Below, piece by piece: positions 33,100 to 63,900 of a DNA stretch of 64,000 nt. Under the pieces are notes generated by a model, which did no database searches, was not told where the DNA came from, and saw only the letters and a program-made list of their open reading frames with translations. The stretch's first letter is position 1. Each line of letters opens with the position of its first letter. The position numbers and the translations under genes were made by a program. Source of the DNA: Schistosoma mansoni (Eukaryota > Platyhelminthes > Trematoda > Strigeidida > Schistosomatidae); contig NW_017386039.1 of the NCBI RefSeq assembly GCF_000237925.1, positions 1-64,000 on the forward strand, given 5' to 3'.

Positions 33100-36000
33100 T
33101 TCGTTACTTATTGTCATTTGTGGTTTTCAACAGATACACAGATAACTCTACTTGTGTCTATCATTTGTATAGCAGTCTAATTCTTCCCTCCATCTGGAAA
33201 TTAATAAAACCTGTGAGGAAAGAACATAATATTGTTACAAGTTGATTACACCTATTGTGACTGCTTTGAATATTTTTTATAGTAAAAACTTTAAACAATC
33301 TGCTACATAGTATTTAGTTGGATAAATACAAAACACATTGACGCACATCTCAACAGCATAGACGTAATAGCATGGAAATAAGGAACGTGTGGAAGAACCG
33401 ATTCGGCTACATAAAACGTTCACTATTTACAGAAGGGTGAAGAGTATAACTATCATTCCGACTCTGACCAATCCCCTTAGGGTCTTCGGTCCTTTGCTTC
33501 CATCACTTTGAGAATTCTGTTCAGAAAACCTGTACTGTCTCACATAAGCACAGAGCAAAAGTCACTAGTTTTATGGATTATTCATATGCCTAGTTCAGTA
33601 ACATTAGGTGAATATGCTAGTTTCCCAGCGACTAGTTGTATATTGGCGAAAGTCACTTATATCCAATATATCAGTACACAAAATGCACAAGCCAGCCAGT
33701 ACAGTCAACTGCCTCACTGCTTATTTTTGAAATAAACTTACAGGTGAGAGACTCATGTTTAGTTTCTCCAGGTTGTTGTTCAGTGCACTTAAAACCCTTG
33801 CTTTATGAAATAGGGTTCTGATGTCTTCAAGTTGAGTGGAATGTTTAAAAGCTTCATACGACGGTAGAATGAAACTATTTCTGTTTGCCAAATCGTACCA
33901 CTATGATACGACAAGCAGCCGAGAATATACTACTACTAGACTGGATACTCTATTGTTCTGCTAGGTAGATGGGGGTCGCGACTATACCAGATGCAAGATT
34001 TTTGACCAAATATAGAGAACCGGAGTATGTGGTGGACAGTACCTTATGCAACACGACTACAAGCAGTATGCATTCGAAGTTTGGAGCAGAACTCAATGAT
34101 AGGAAGGGAATTACATATTATACAGTAGGTAGCCTAGTCTTTCCACGCTCAATGGCTAATCACATCTTACTTCCACTGGCCGCAAGTCATAGCTGTTTGA
34201 GAATCACTGATAAGTTAGGCAACACTAGACATCCATGACATTGTATCTGTAACAGCGTACACTCAACTGGTGATTATCACTAAGTCATAACCTCTCAAAG
34301 TAGGATTTGGTAGAACTATAGAAAACACCCTGAATCATACTAGTTAAGTGAGCAGTTATACTTAGAATTATTATGCATATCGTAGGGACACAGCAAACAT
34401 TCATAACCTGAGATGTCAGGATTTTGGCTAGTGTTCATCTTGTTAGCCTTATGTATCCGAGAACCTCCAAGTGCGTTGGTAAGTGAACGAATAACTGAAG
34501 AGCAATCAAAAGTAGTAGGTATTCATGTCGCAAGCAAACGGAATTATTTCCTGAAAAATCCAGCAATCTAGGAACCATAAGTGTTTGCGCGGACTTCTGA
34601 AGATGTTGATTGTTTCGTCCGTCATACATTAAGGTCTACGAATGGGAGTCGTGGGGAAAGAGGACTTTACACACCACAGGACCAACTTACTAATTTTTCA
34701 TACTGAAAAGCAACAGAATATCTGACGCCTGAACGGATAATGTCGCAAGCGTCCCAAGTTTGTCTAAACAACCTATTTACATAAGTTCATTTGCACCATG
34801 GTAGTAGTTTCTGGTATTACTACTCTTCGATATATCATGCTGTTATCATAAAGTACCAAGCTAACGTCTTGCTTATTATATCTGGGTTGAAATGATCAGT
34901 GGTTACATTTACATGCCAACCGTCGGTCTATTACAGTGCAGTAAGATTGAGAGTTGATAGTACGAGATTTGAACGTCAATAGTCATCCAGATGAATCGCA
35001 GCTACTTATCGCTGAATTGAAGGTACTGTAGCTGTAAATAATTCCCCAAAATCAATAGCTCATTAAGTGTTCGACATTGGATGCTGACCACGTTGTTTAA
35101 GTGGACTTGTTTAACTGAAGGCTTTCGGTCATGCATCCGTACCAGATCACGTTGCAACTCGGCGTGGGACACAGCTCCTACGTTTCAATAGTCAACGCGC
35201 ATCAATCATACGCCATGGACTGGCCCACGCGGCAGTGGTTGTACTTTCGCTTCTGTACTTTTGTGGTTGTACCTTAACTAATATATTCTTGTAATAACGT
35301 CCTTTGTGTTGTACAGTCTCCAGAGCATCTATGGTCCCTTGATACGTCGATGGAGACTTCCACGTAAGGTGCTGGTCGCAAGGTGTGACTCCGAAGTTAG
35401 CTTATTCGTTATACCTTCCCCGTCTAACTCGAGTAGGCCTTCAATCATTCGACATAGACCATCAACGTTGATGTTCTACAATACTAACAAATGCAAAGAA
35501 AAGACGCCCAACTGAGAAATGAACTAGCAGAAGCGATTAGAAATTTAATTAAATTATCTTTATTTCACCAGTGGCATCGTAGAGGACAGCTAATCTGCTT
35601 TGTGTGAACTGACGTTAAGTATCTTATTGACTTTTTCTCAGTGGATAATAGGGCGTTATTTTTGCGATCACGAATAAGTAAAAGAGTTCAATAATTTGCG
35701 GGTAGTCCGAAAGATAAAAAAAGGTAAGTCGCCTACAGGTTAGATATTAAATAAAATTCATACCAAGTCATTCCTAGAATGGCAAACAATCCGACTGATC
35801 TATGGACTTCCGTTTGGAGAGTTAGAAAGAACTTACTGTGTCATTACTTGAAAGAACTTGCCTTCATTATTACAATAGCTTACTAGATTTCAGGGAGTGG
35901 ACAATCAGTGTACTGGCACAGAAACCCACTTAAACCTGTTGCACACAGTTTGGAACACAATTCTTATTTAGAAAACAACCCCACTCTAGGTAGTCAACGG

Positions 36001-36750
36001 GTTAGTTGCGAAAGCACTAATTATAATCTACTTAGACACGAATTCTGGATGTCTACATTCGTATGAAATCCAAGTTGGACAATTAAATTAAACCACTTCT
36101 CGTTTTACATATCTGGAATCCAATATCAATTCTCAATTGTGAATGAAATCGGTTACTAAGACACAATTTTGTGGTACGGAATGAAGCGAAGTCCTTAGGA
36201 ATGTGCCACTCGTTTGTTAGCTGTATTCACTATGTGCATATTTGTAGATCTATCCATTACTTAGTAAGCTTTTTTACCATCAACTGAAATCAAAAGTCAA
36301 CTAAGAAGTGCAGATAAAGACGTATTACCGTGCATATAGTAGCAGGAACAGTAGAAGCAAACGAATTGACGAGTGTATTACTGTCATAACCAAACACGCT
36401 ATATATCACCTTACTAGTACCCAGTGTTATAAGACTGATTGGTCCTGGTTGTAACTAGTACCAGCCAGCTTTCTTGTGATACATAAAAATTTCTTAGATA
36501 CCGCCCTTCATCAAGATTTACTAAGACCAACTGATTTCAAATAACGTCGCAAACACGTAAATGACTACAACAGAGATCCGTTTTAGTACATAAAGTTAAA
36601 AATCTAAATACATGGCTACCGAAGTTCTCTAGACAGCTGAGATAACCAATAGAAATGGCAATAAGTAGAACAATGTGTAATTTCCACTAAACTTAGGGGG
36701 CATGGAGGGTACAAACTAATCGAATACGTAACTAGAACTGGTCATTTATG
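33100..36750. other. Intergenic between PICK1 and ATP synthase d
   Basis: About 3.6 kb. An 89-codon ORF at 33969-34238 and smaller ones match nothing I know. The stretch 35040-35330 is more GC-rich and looks like a repeat, but I cannot name it. The two genes converge here. Confidence 0.45.
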
Positions 36751-37386
36751 TTAATTGAAGTCCCAATGAATCGGCGGTGCAGACCTTTTTAAAATGGCCG
36801 TATTGCCTAAAGATATTGGTTTCCGGCGTTCGATAAACCGTTCGCTCCGAAGCCCAAAATATGCAACCATGATTTCTGGCACAACCTCATCTACAGGAGG
36901 CAGTTTGTTTAGAGCAGCTTTCTAGTGAAAGTAAGGGTTATTTAGGGAAAGCTACCATTTTTTCTGCACTACCTTTCATCTTTAAACAAGCATCTGCATG
37001 ACGTTTGGCGTTCGCTATCTGCAAAGTCGTCAGGTAAGGAGAAACACTTACCATGATTCTTCCTTGGCTCTGAACTTTAGTGATAGCATCCGATGTATCT
37101 TTAGGATATTCAATTGACAAAGCTGTATATTGCTTCTTGAACTTATCTACCAGTCCTGGGATTGCGACAACATGGGCATAGTGTTCCCAATTAATTGGTG
37201 GCAAAGATTCTGGAAGCGATGTTATCCTATAACGAACAATATCTAGTAAAGTAAGCTATTTTACCTTGATACAAGATTGTCTGACTTTGTCTTTAACTCC
37301 CTGAATTGATCTAATTGATGTTTCGGGCATTTAGAATACAGTTCAGACCAATTCACAGCTGAAACCACAACCCGCTTAGAGGTCAT
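36751..37386 (-). CDS. ATP5PD: Mitochondrial ATP synthase subunit d, complete, four exons
   Basis: Subunit d belongs to the peripheral stalk of mitochondrial F1Fo ATP synthase, on the matrix side. Exons on the minus strand: 37386-37265, 37226-37052, 37018-36956, 36921-36751; total 531 nt, 176 aa plus TAA. The start MTSKRVVVSAVNWSELYSKC parallels the human start (RKLALKTIDWVAFAE). The clearest match is LPPINWEHYAHVVAIPGLVD then KFKKQYTAL, against human AIDWAYYKANVAKAGLVDDFEKKFNAL. AEKMKAALNKLPPVDEV matches EKMKNLIPFDQMTIEDL, and the end APPIHWDFN is equivalent to the YWPHQP region. Introns are 38, 33 and 34 bp, all GT-AG, with phases that agree. The C-terminal 40 residues are less certain. CTAG sits 2 nt before the ATG, so a 5' UTR intron or spliced leader acceptor there is possible. 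Confidence 0.88.
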
Positions 37387-37669
37387 CGCTAGAAATAAAA
37401 ACCCCACTCCAAGGTTAACCGTTCAGTATGTACGTCAATCGTAGGTAAATACACGATTAAACGAATTTATGAAACTGACACCCATCTGATAGAATAGAGC
37501 CATAAATTCGTCAAAATTGACAAGACAGGAAATTTCGTAGCTTTTTATGTCCAACTAATTGTGTTGTCACATCTAATGTTCAATACATGTATCTTGAACA
37601 GGAAAAACAGTTTGTCTTTCAGTTTAAGTGTTTTTCACTTGCAATAAGTACTGATATTCTGACAGAAAT
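37387..37669. other. Short upstream region of ATP synthase d
   Basis: Only about 280 bp separate the start codon from the 3' end of the CR1-like LINE, so the promoter must lie here or within the LINE. No clear core promoter element is seen. Confidence 0.4.
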
Positions 37670-40600
37670 GGTTCAAAGTGGTGAAAACGGTTGTGGACGG
37701 AATAGAAGAAGCTTTCGTTTAACGGGCTTCCGTGTCTAGTTGCAGTGGATCACCAATACCTCCAGGCATGAACCTAGGTATATTAGCGATAATAGAGAGA
37801 AAAAAATAATTTGGTAAATCATAACAATATGTTATCCTTAGTCCTTAAGAATAGGTCAAGTTTCCTCTTAAAGGAACCTCGAGAAGTCACTTGGACCAGT
37901 TCAGTCGTCAACGAATTCCAGCATTTGACAACTCTTAAGGAGTAGAAGTTGTGTCTACAGCCCGTTCTGCTATAATGGGTCTCCAGTTTCTGGGTGTTAC
38001 CTCTTAGGTTAGTGTTGTGACTGAGCTTAAGAAGATGTTCAAGGGGATGACCAGAAGTGTTAAGGATACTGGAAGTCATAAGAAGGTCACTCCTAAGACG
38101 CTTATAGTATAACAGGTAAAGCTTAAGTGATTGGGGGCGCTCTTTATAAAGTTTGGATTCGAGTCCCCGAACTGATTTCGTGACTCGACGTTGTATACGT
38201 TCCAGAGTGTCCTTATCCTTTTGGAGGGAGGGAGGAAATACTAGGTTTCCGTACTCTAAATGGGGACGAATAAAACTGTTGAAGATTATGTGGAAAAATC
38301 TACCGTCAAACTGGCCAATAGTGCGCTTTAATGTTACCAGTGCAAGGTTTGCTTGAAATGCGTTTTTGTCACATTTAGTGTACGACTTCAAGTCGTAGGG
38401 TAACAACACACTTAAATCTTTTTCGACTTGGGATACCTCTAGAGAAGAGTTTCCGAAGTTGTAACTATAGTCTGCAACATGTCGCAGATGGACTACTTTA
38501 CACTTCGAAATGTTCAAGGTAAGTCCGTTGTTGTCTGCCCAACTTTGAGGTCGAGTCAGATCCTCCTGAAGTGCTAGTATATCCTCTTGGTTACGTATAT
38601 CTCTCCAAAGTTTCACATCAGCAAAAAGCAATAAGTCAGATGAAACTTGTTGTGGAAGATCACTAATGTAAATCAAGAAGTAAAGATGTCCTAGTATTGA
38701 TCCCCGAGGGACCCCAGTAGGACATTTCATAGCCTGAGAGAGAGTGAAGTTAAGCTGACCTTAAAATGTCGGTTTTCTAGATATGAAGCAAGCCAGTCAA
38801 TCAGAGAAGGTTTAATACCCAACCGTCTAATTTTATTGATAAGACATTTGTGGTTGTCCCTATCAAAACCTTCTGACGTCAACCTTCCCCTTGCGATCAA
38901 GGATGGTTGTCCATCTATCCACCGCAGTCAGCAGGTTGGTCATACAAAAATGACCCTTACTGAATCCATGCTGTTGGGGTGAGAAGAACTTTAGGGATAA
39001 TAAGTATTCGTGCATACCGTCGTATATTAGAGACTCCATAATTTTAGAAGGTATGGAGAGAAGGGCCACTGGTCGGTAGCTTGAGGGTTCACTGCGTCGA
39101 CCTCCTTTGAAAATTGGTGTGATGTGGGCCAGCTTCCAAATTTCCAGCAGTTTGCCTTGGCTTAGCGAGTGTGAAAACATCACGTCAAGTGGTGTTGCCA
39201 GGATTGAAGCTGTATCCCTCAATATAGCAGAATGAACCATATCCGGACCGGGAGAAGTGTCTTTTCTTATGTGCTGCAGTTTACGGAGCACCAGGTCGGC
39301 GCTCAGGTCCACCTCGGAAAGTCCTGTGCAGGTGCAGGTGAAGCTTTCTTCAGTATAGTTGATGTGGGTCAACTTAAATGTCCGAGAGTATTGTTCAGCC
39401 AAATGGTTAGCGGCATCACCGTCGTTGTTGGTCGGATCTAGCATTTGGGAAACTCCAGTTTTGGCTTGTCGAAGGGAAGCTGCGCAACGGAATAAGCTTG
39501 GTTGGGGACAAATTTATCGATAAGCTCGGTCTGGTACTGAAGCCTGTCTTCTCTGATCGCCTTTGTGCATATGTTTCTTATATGTTTGTATTGCCTGTAC
39601 GCGCCGTTGTTGTCCATTCGTTTATATTCGGCCCAACAGTGCCTTTTGCGGCTTAGCAAACAAACTGTGCGGTTCTTGATGATCGTAGGTTGATTGTAAC
39701 TTTTTGGGATCATTTGAGGAACCGAATGCTTTGTCGCACATAAGAGCGTGTGCAGTACGAAATCCCAATGAGCATCCACTTCAAGTTGAGGGTGAGCATG
39801 CCGATCTACCCGTTGTAGATAGTCATGTAAAGCTAACACATTCAACCGTTTGAAATTCCAGCGTCTGTTGTTGGTGGGATATCTTAGCTCAGTTTTGCTG
39901 ACAAAACTGAAGGATAGAACGGCGTGATCACTTTTCCCCAGAGGAGCCATAACTGAGAGGTTGTCGATTGGAATTCTTCATTTGTGAATATCCAGTCTAA
40001 GCGCGATGGCGTCTGACTGTTTCTCCAACGAGTTGCCGACTTCACATTTTCGAATAATCCCAGATCATCAATGAGGTTGAAAAACCGAGCTTCAGTAGAG
40101 TTGTCACTTCCAATGTAGGTATGTTCCACGAAGTTGATTCTAGGAAGATTGAAGTCCCCTAGAATTAAGATATGAGAGAATCCAAGACGCGTAGAGCGGG
40201 TTAATCCTTCCAGCAAACGATAGTCATCTTCGATTTCGGCAATAGGCTTCCTGTAGTTGACTCCAACTAGACACCTCGAGGTGTAGACAATCTTCCTGGG
40301 CACCATACTGATTCATCAAGATTGAGAAACTCTTGTTTGTGAAGTTGGTGCGCCTGCAGGCATGATCGTATATATAATGCTACCCCGCCCCCCCATTCCA
40401 ATTTTCCTATAGTTGCGAAATAAAGACATTCCAGGTACTGCTAACTCCTGGTCCGTAAACTGAGAAGATATCCAAGTTTCGGATATTCCTATCAGATGGG
40501 AATTATTAGCGTTGCTAAGTTCACGTAGCTCATCCATTTTGTTTGGCAAACTCGCGGCGTTCGTATATAAGCAGTTTATGCTATCAATTTCGACCGCATG

Positions 40601-40890
40601 AGCTTCTTCCTGTGTGTCTATATGAGCCTTGTGGGAGTGGACAGGTAGCTTACCTATACAATGTTTACCGAGTTGATAGTCCCTGTCCTTGATACGTTTT
40701 TTTATGATCAAGACAGTCCACAAGTGGAATTGTCAGTTTGCGTTTGTGTTTGATCTTGTTGTCGTGTGACCTATCCAGATGCGAATGGATGCCCGTTGGC
40801 AACCATCGTCTATTGGCACGAAATACTTCCAGAGTTGCAGCTGCCATATGGGATGAGGGGAAGGTTATCTCCAATAGCCGGGGTCTAGAG
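37670..40890 (-). mobile_element. CR1-like LINE, nearly full length, broken
   Basis: Minus strand. A leader begins near 40890. An APE endonuclease follows: LYTNAASLPNKMDELRELSN and ISETWISSQF near 40560-40440, LILGDFNLPRINF near 40165-40130, and KSDHAVLSF near 39940. Next is a spacer region (39950-39438) and an RT: SPGPDMVHSAIL near 39255, WKLAHITPIFKGGRRS, SYRPVALLSIPSKIMES and QHGFSKGHFCMTNLL near 38960. Then come TGVPRGSILGHLYFLIYISD (38718-38659) and the C-terminal part, which ends at 37819. The catalytic box reads LLFADVKLWR, one Asp short of the usual FADDVKLWR, so the RT is dead; there are also frame breaks. The 3' end carries degenerate 9-bp repeats related to AACCATTTG. Clade by recognition; the schistosome SR1 group is a likely relative. 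Confidence 0.85.
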
Positions 40891-40896
40891 TCTCCA

Positions 40897-43143
40897 TGAA
40901 CGATTTGGCAGTTCAAACCACTATAGAAATTTCGTATGCTATTTTCTAACTTCTCAGGCACGCCGTAGTTTCGGAGAAGCCTCCGTAGTGTTGTCCTGTC
41001 CACACTCTCAAATGCCTTCTCGTAGTCAATGAAGTTGATGTAGAGTGATGAATTCCATTCAATTGATTGTTCCCAAATGATCCGCCGATTTACGATTCGG
41101 TCAGTACACAATCGATATTCACGGGATCCAGCCTACCGGTCTCGAAGTTGGGGGTCTACAAAGTCTCTCATTCTGTTTAACAATACCATGCTGAAGACTT
41201 TTCCTGGTATTGAGAGAAGAGTGATGCCCATGTATTTATCACACTTACTGAGATCGCCTTCCTTTAGAATCTTGATCAGGTGTCCTTCTTTCCAGTCTGT
41301 TGGTACTTGTTCTTCATCCCAAATATTACTGAAGAGAATGTGAAGAATCTTTGCAGTTATTGCTACATCTAATTTCAGTGCTTCTGCCGGAATGTTGTCT
41401 GATCCTGTTGCTTTGCCACTCTTCATTTGTTTGATGGTCATGCTGAACTCTTCAATTGTTGGTGGACCAACATCGATTGGGAGGTCCGTGTGTGATACTT
41501 CGATGTTGGGTGTGTTCAGTGGAGCTGGTCGATTCAAGAGTTCTTTGAAGTGTTCTACCCACCTGTTTCGCTGTTCTTCAATGTTGGTGATTGCTTTGCC
41601 TTACTTGCTTTCCACTGGTCGTTCTGGTTTACGATGATTTCCAGCGAGCTTCTTTGTTGTATCATACAGTTGTCGCATGTTTCCTTCTCTTGCATCCTGT
41701 CCCACCGTCATTGCTAGACCTTGCACATATTAACGTTTGTCGTTTCTGATACTCCTCTTCACTTGCTTGTTTACTTCTGTGTATTCGACTTGTGCCTTGG
41801 CTTCTTCTGCTCTTGTTCGGCTGGTATTGATTGCTGCCTTCTCGTTCCTCCTTTCTTCAATCTTATCCAGTGTACAACAGTGGTCCATTCCTTGTGATGG
41901 TGCTTCTTGTGGCTCAGAACCTCCTGACATGTTGAAGTGATTGCCTCCTTGATCCATTTCCAGTTGTTCTCCATGGTAGTTCCCTATCCATTGAATAGAT
42001 CATGAAAGGCCTGGAACTTATTGTTGAGGGCCATCTTTAATTTGTTGATTTTGTCAGTATACCGAAGAAAAGGCGTAATAAAAGTTTGTGATGTTGTCCG
42101 CCACGTTGTTCAATGCTTCTGGAGTTTGAGTTTCATCATGACGACCAACAAGTGATGATCTGATACTATATCAGCTCCTCTCCTCCTTCTCATATTCTCC
42201 ATCGTCCTCCTGAACTTTTGTTGATGCAGATATGGTCGATTTGATTGTGTGTAGTGTGATCCGATGAAGTCTATGTGGTTTTGTGAATGAGTTTGTGTGG
42301 GAATATAGTGCCACCTTTGACCAGTTTATTGAAGGCACATAGGTTTGCAAATCTCTCACCATTTTCGTTCCTTTCTCTCAGTCCATGTCGTCCCGTGACG
42401 TCTTCATATCTATTGTTTTCCATCACGACTTTGGCATTTAGGTCTCTCATCAGAATGGTCAGGTCCTTTGTTGGGCGCTTCTCGACGATTGACTGCAGCA
42501 TATCGTTGAATCGATCCTTAATGTTTTCGTCGTAGTCGTTGGTAGGCGTATAGCATTGGATGACGTTCATTGTAATGCCCTCTCTCTTTGTTTTCAAGGA
42601 GGCTTTGATGATCCTTGGTCCATGAGATTCCCATCATATCAGTGCATTTTGTGCTTGTTTGGACAGCATCAATGCTACTCCTTGTGTATGTGGTGCATTT
42701 TCTTCCTCATGACCGGAGTATCACAGAAGCTTTCCTGAAGATAGTCGTTGTTGTCGAACTTGCGTCCAATGTGTTTCCATGATTCCAAGCACTTCCGGGT
42801 TGTGTCTTCTAATTTCTGCTGCAATTCGGAAGACTCTCACGGTCTCCCACATTGTACGAGCATTCCACGTACCTATAAAAATTGTTGCTTTAGTTGTTAG
42901 AAGGTGCTTCGATCTCGTGACTTTCGAAGAATCTCGGCTTTCGTCATGGGGCGTCGTAACTCTTCTAAATGAAGACGTTCTAACTCCCAGAGCAGATTTA
43001 AATTGGTTTGAATATTTTTTCTGGTTAGCGTTTTTTAGCGAGTTAGTTTTCTACGGAACGGGGTCGCTAGCCCCATGCCCAACCCTCCTTCTTTATTCGG
43101 GCTTGGGACTGGCAGTAGCCCCCAGAGTGGCTACGGGCGGAGT
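40897..43143 (-). mobile_element. RTE (SR2-like) LINE, 5' complete, 3' truncated
   Basis: Minus strand, from ACTCCGCC at 43143 through leader, endonuclease (TWNARTMWETVR; ILMRDLNAKV, where MGD became MRD) and RT N-terminal region ([46 protein letters not shown]). It ends at QIVHG near 40897, before the RT palm. There the sequence passes into the 5' leader of the CR1-like LINE on the same strand. Stops are shared with the copy at 1687-4024 (TAA in the KSK-GKAIT stretch, TAA after NDKR, TAG in the NG-GTTME stretch). The match to that copy is near perfect downstream of about 42335 but poor upstream of it. Confidence 0.87.
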
Positions 43144-43726
43144 TTATCGTTTCCATAACTATCGTAATTGTTATTTTTGTTACTATTATTATTATCGTTT
43201 TTATCATTATTTCTGCCACTGTAATCAACTCATCTCGTTTCTTCACAGTATTTGTGTAAACTTCATTTACTGATGCTGACCGTTATATTCTCTTTGTTAC
43301 TTAGAGTATCATATTTTTGCGGAATTTTAGGACACTAAAAGACTAAATTATGCAGCGACACCAAAAAACCAGCGGGAAAACACAGAAGCATGCAAGCCAA
43401 CTGCCATTGCCTACAAAGATGGCGGAAATGACAATTTCTGCTTTATTCTGATCAGCCGCGAAGTAGACTGCCAAGATTTCGAATCGCAGTTGAGTTTAAT
43501 TCCAGTCAGATCTACAGGTCAACACCATCAAGAAGTAACTGAATATTCACTTGGAAACATACCTCACGTATTACCACACATCAATCGACCAACTATCCTT
43601 AATGACTAGGGATGAAGACTGTATGTACGAAGTTCAGCCGTTGTTTATTTGTATCGTTGTCGTATTGAAGACCATCAAGTCTGTCGTTTAACTATGAGGT
43701 CAGTTGTCATAGTATCCCTATTTCAC
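43144..43726. other. Spacer, nothing recognised
   Basis: AT-rich, with a TTATTATT-like stretch at 43165-43215. No gene seen. Confidence 0.4.
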
Positions 43727-43812
43727 TCAAATGGTTCAAATGGTTGAGGACGGAATAGAAGAAGCTTTCGCTTAACGGGCTTCCGTGTCTGATAGCAGTG
43801 GATCACCAACTG
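43727..43812 (-). mobile_element. CR1-like LINE 3' end, extreme 5' truncation
   Basis: About 80 bp that match 37673-37752, the 3' terminus of the CR1-like LINE (GGACGGAATAGAAGAAGCTT then ...AACGGGCTTCCGTGTCT). It ends with two perfect CAAATGGTT units on the plus strand. The short direct repeats at the end fit a CR1-type 3' terminus. Confidence 0.65.
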
Positions 43813-44755
43813 TTAAAGCCCAAAATCTTGTTGATGGCGATTTTTCTCAATCTCTCGAATTTTGGGAAAATCTTGTAAGTTTTAGGGAAGCTGCAATAGA
43901 AGACTTTGGGGAAATGCGACAAAAGCCTAAATTTTCACTAGGTCTGGGATTCTCCCTAAAATTTACCCAGACTTTAGGGAGGAATACTAATTTCCATCTA
44001 GGTTTGGGGAAAAACCCAGAAATTCCCCAGAATTTCTTAAACATCAGGAGATTCAGTTCCAGCTACTTTCAGGATGGTAAATTGTTGTGTTTATTCAGAT
44101 ACCTATAAAGAGGCGACGGGCTTGCTGATGTTCTGTTCGACCTTCTTACCGCAGAGTTTCTCTCTCAACCAAAATGAAAGTTTCTCACCTGGTGTAAAGA
44201 CTCATGTATTGGAGTTGTGCAAAGCTTAGAATATCGCCCCTCAATCTTCGATATGTTAGCAGATCTTTGGAAACGTATGTAGTTCTATAGTCAAATGGGT
44301 CCTAGACTATAAGTGTTGCTATTAATCCGGAAAGTCCTCTCATTTTTAAAGTCACTTAACATTTGTCTAGATTTCTCTTGTAAACGTGAAACTGGCAACT
44401 ACCTACTCTAAAGACTTACAGACAAACGGTTAGTTTTATTCCTCGACCTAGTAGCTATTAATCCACTACTTTGGTATTAAGGGTTAGCCAATGGGTTACC
44501 AATTCAAAATAGGACTCCATATTTTAAGTTCGTTGAGTAAGAAACTATTTCATGTGACTCGGTTCAGTCGTATAGAGATACATACTTCAGATTTATCAAG
44601 ACCTTAAGTGTATTGTCCTTATTAAACTTTGCTGGACTAAATAGCTTTTTGAGAACTGTCGTTGTTGATTTCTTTTACTATTATTGTTAGATGATGCAAG
44701 TTTTATGATATATTATTGACCCCATGTTTCTTAGCTGATGACTTTTTTTATTAAG
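43813..44755. other. Spacer with low-complexity stretch
   Basis: 43820-44050 is open on both strands (up to about 100 codons) and has repeated CTAGGTyTGGG and CCCTAAA/TTTAGGG motifs, including an 8-bp inverted repeat at 43953-43980. I do not believe it is coding. Upstream HELQ exons may lie here, but I could not identify them. Confidence 0.35.
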
Positions 44756-44877
44756 ACCAAGAGGAAAGAAGTATTTAATTTCGACACCTATCAGAAATCA
44801 AAAGTCCACCACAATTTCCCAGTCAAATAGACTTCATACATTGTCAATTATTGAACAAAGCACTTTAAACCATTCAG
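44756..44877 (+). CDS. HELQ: Candidate HELQ exon upstream of the first secure exon
   Basis: Open in the right frame from acceptor TTTTTTTATTAAG to donor CAG|GTAATG, encoding PRGKKYLISTPIRNQKSTTI, then SQSNRLHTLSIIEQSTLNHS. Its phase 1 end joins the next exon to give Gly. The intervening intron would be only 29 bp (44878-44906). I cannot align this stretch to human HELQ, so it rests on frame and splice-site logic alone. Confidence 0.4.
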
Positions 44878-44906
44878 GTAATGACGACTATCCTAACCTT
44901 CCCCAG

Positions 44907-63900
<18,994 letters not shown>

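Noticed and set aside
43953-43980. CCCTAAA/TTTAGGG as telomere-like repeat
   Set aside because: Only one inverted pair, not a tandem array.
43785-44108. 107-codon ORF as a HELQ exon or gene
   Set aside because: It begins inside a CR1 3' end, is low in complexity and is open on both strands. It does not fit HELQ.
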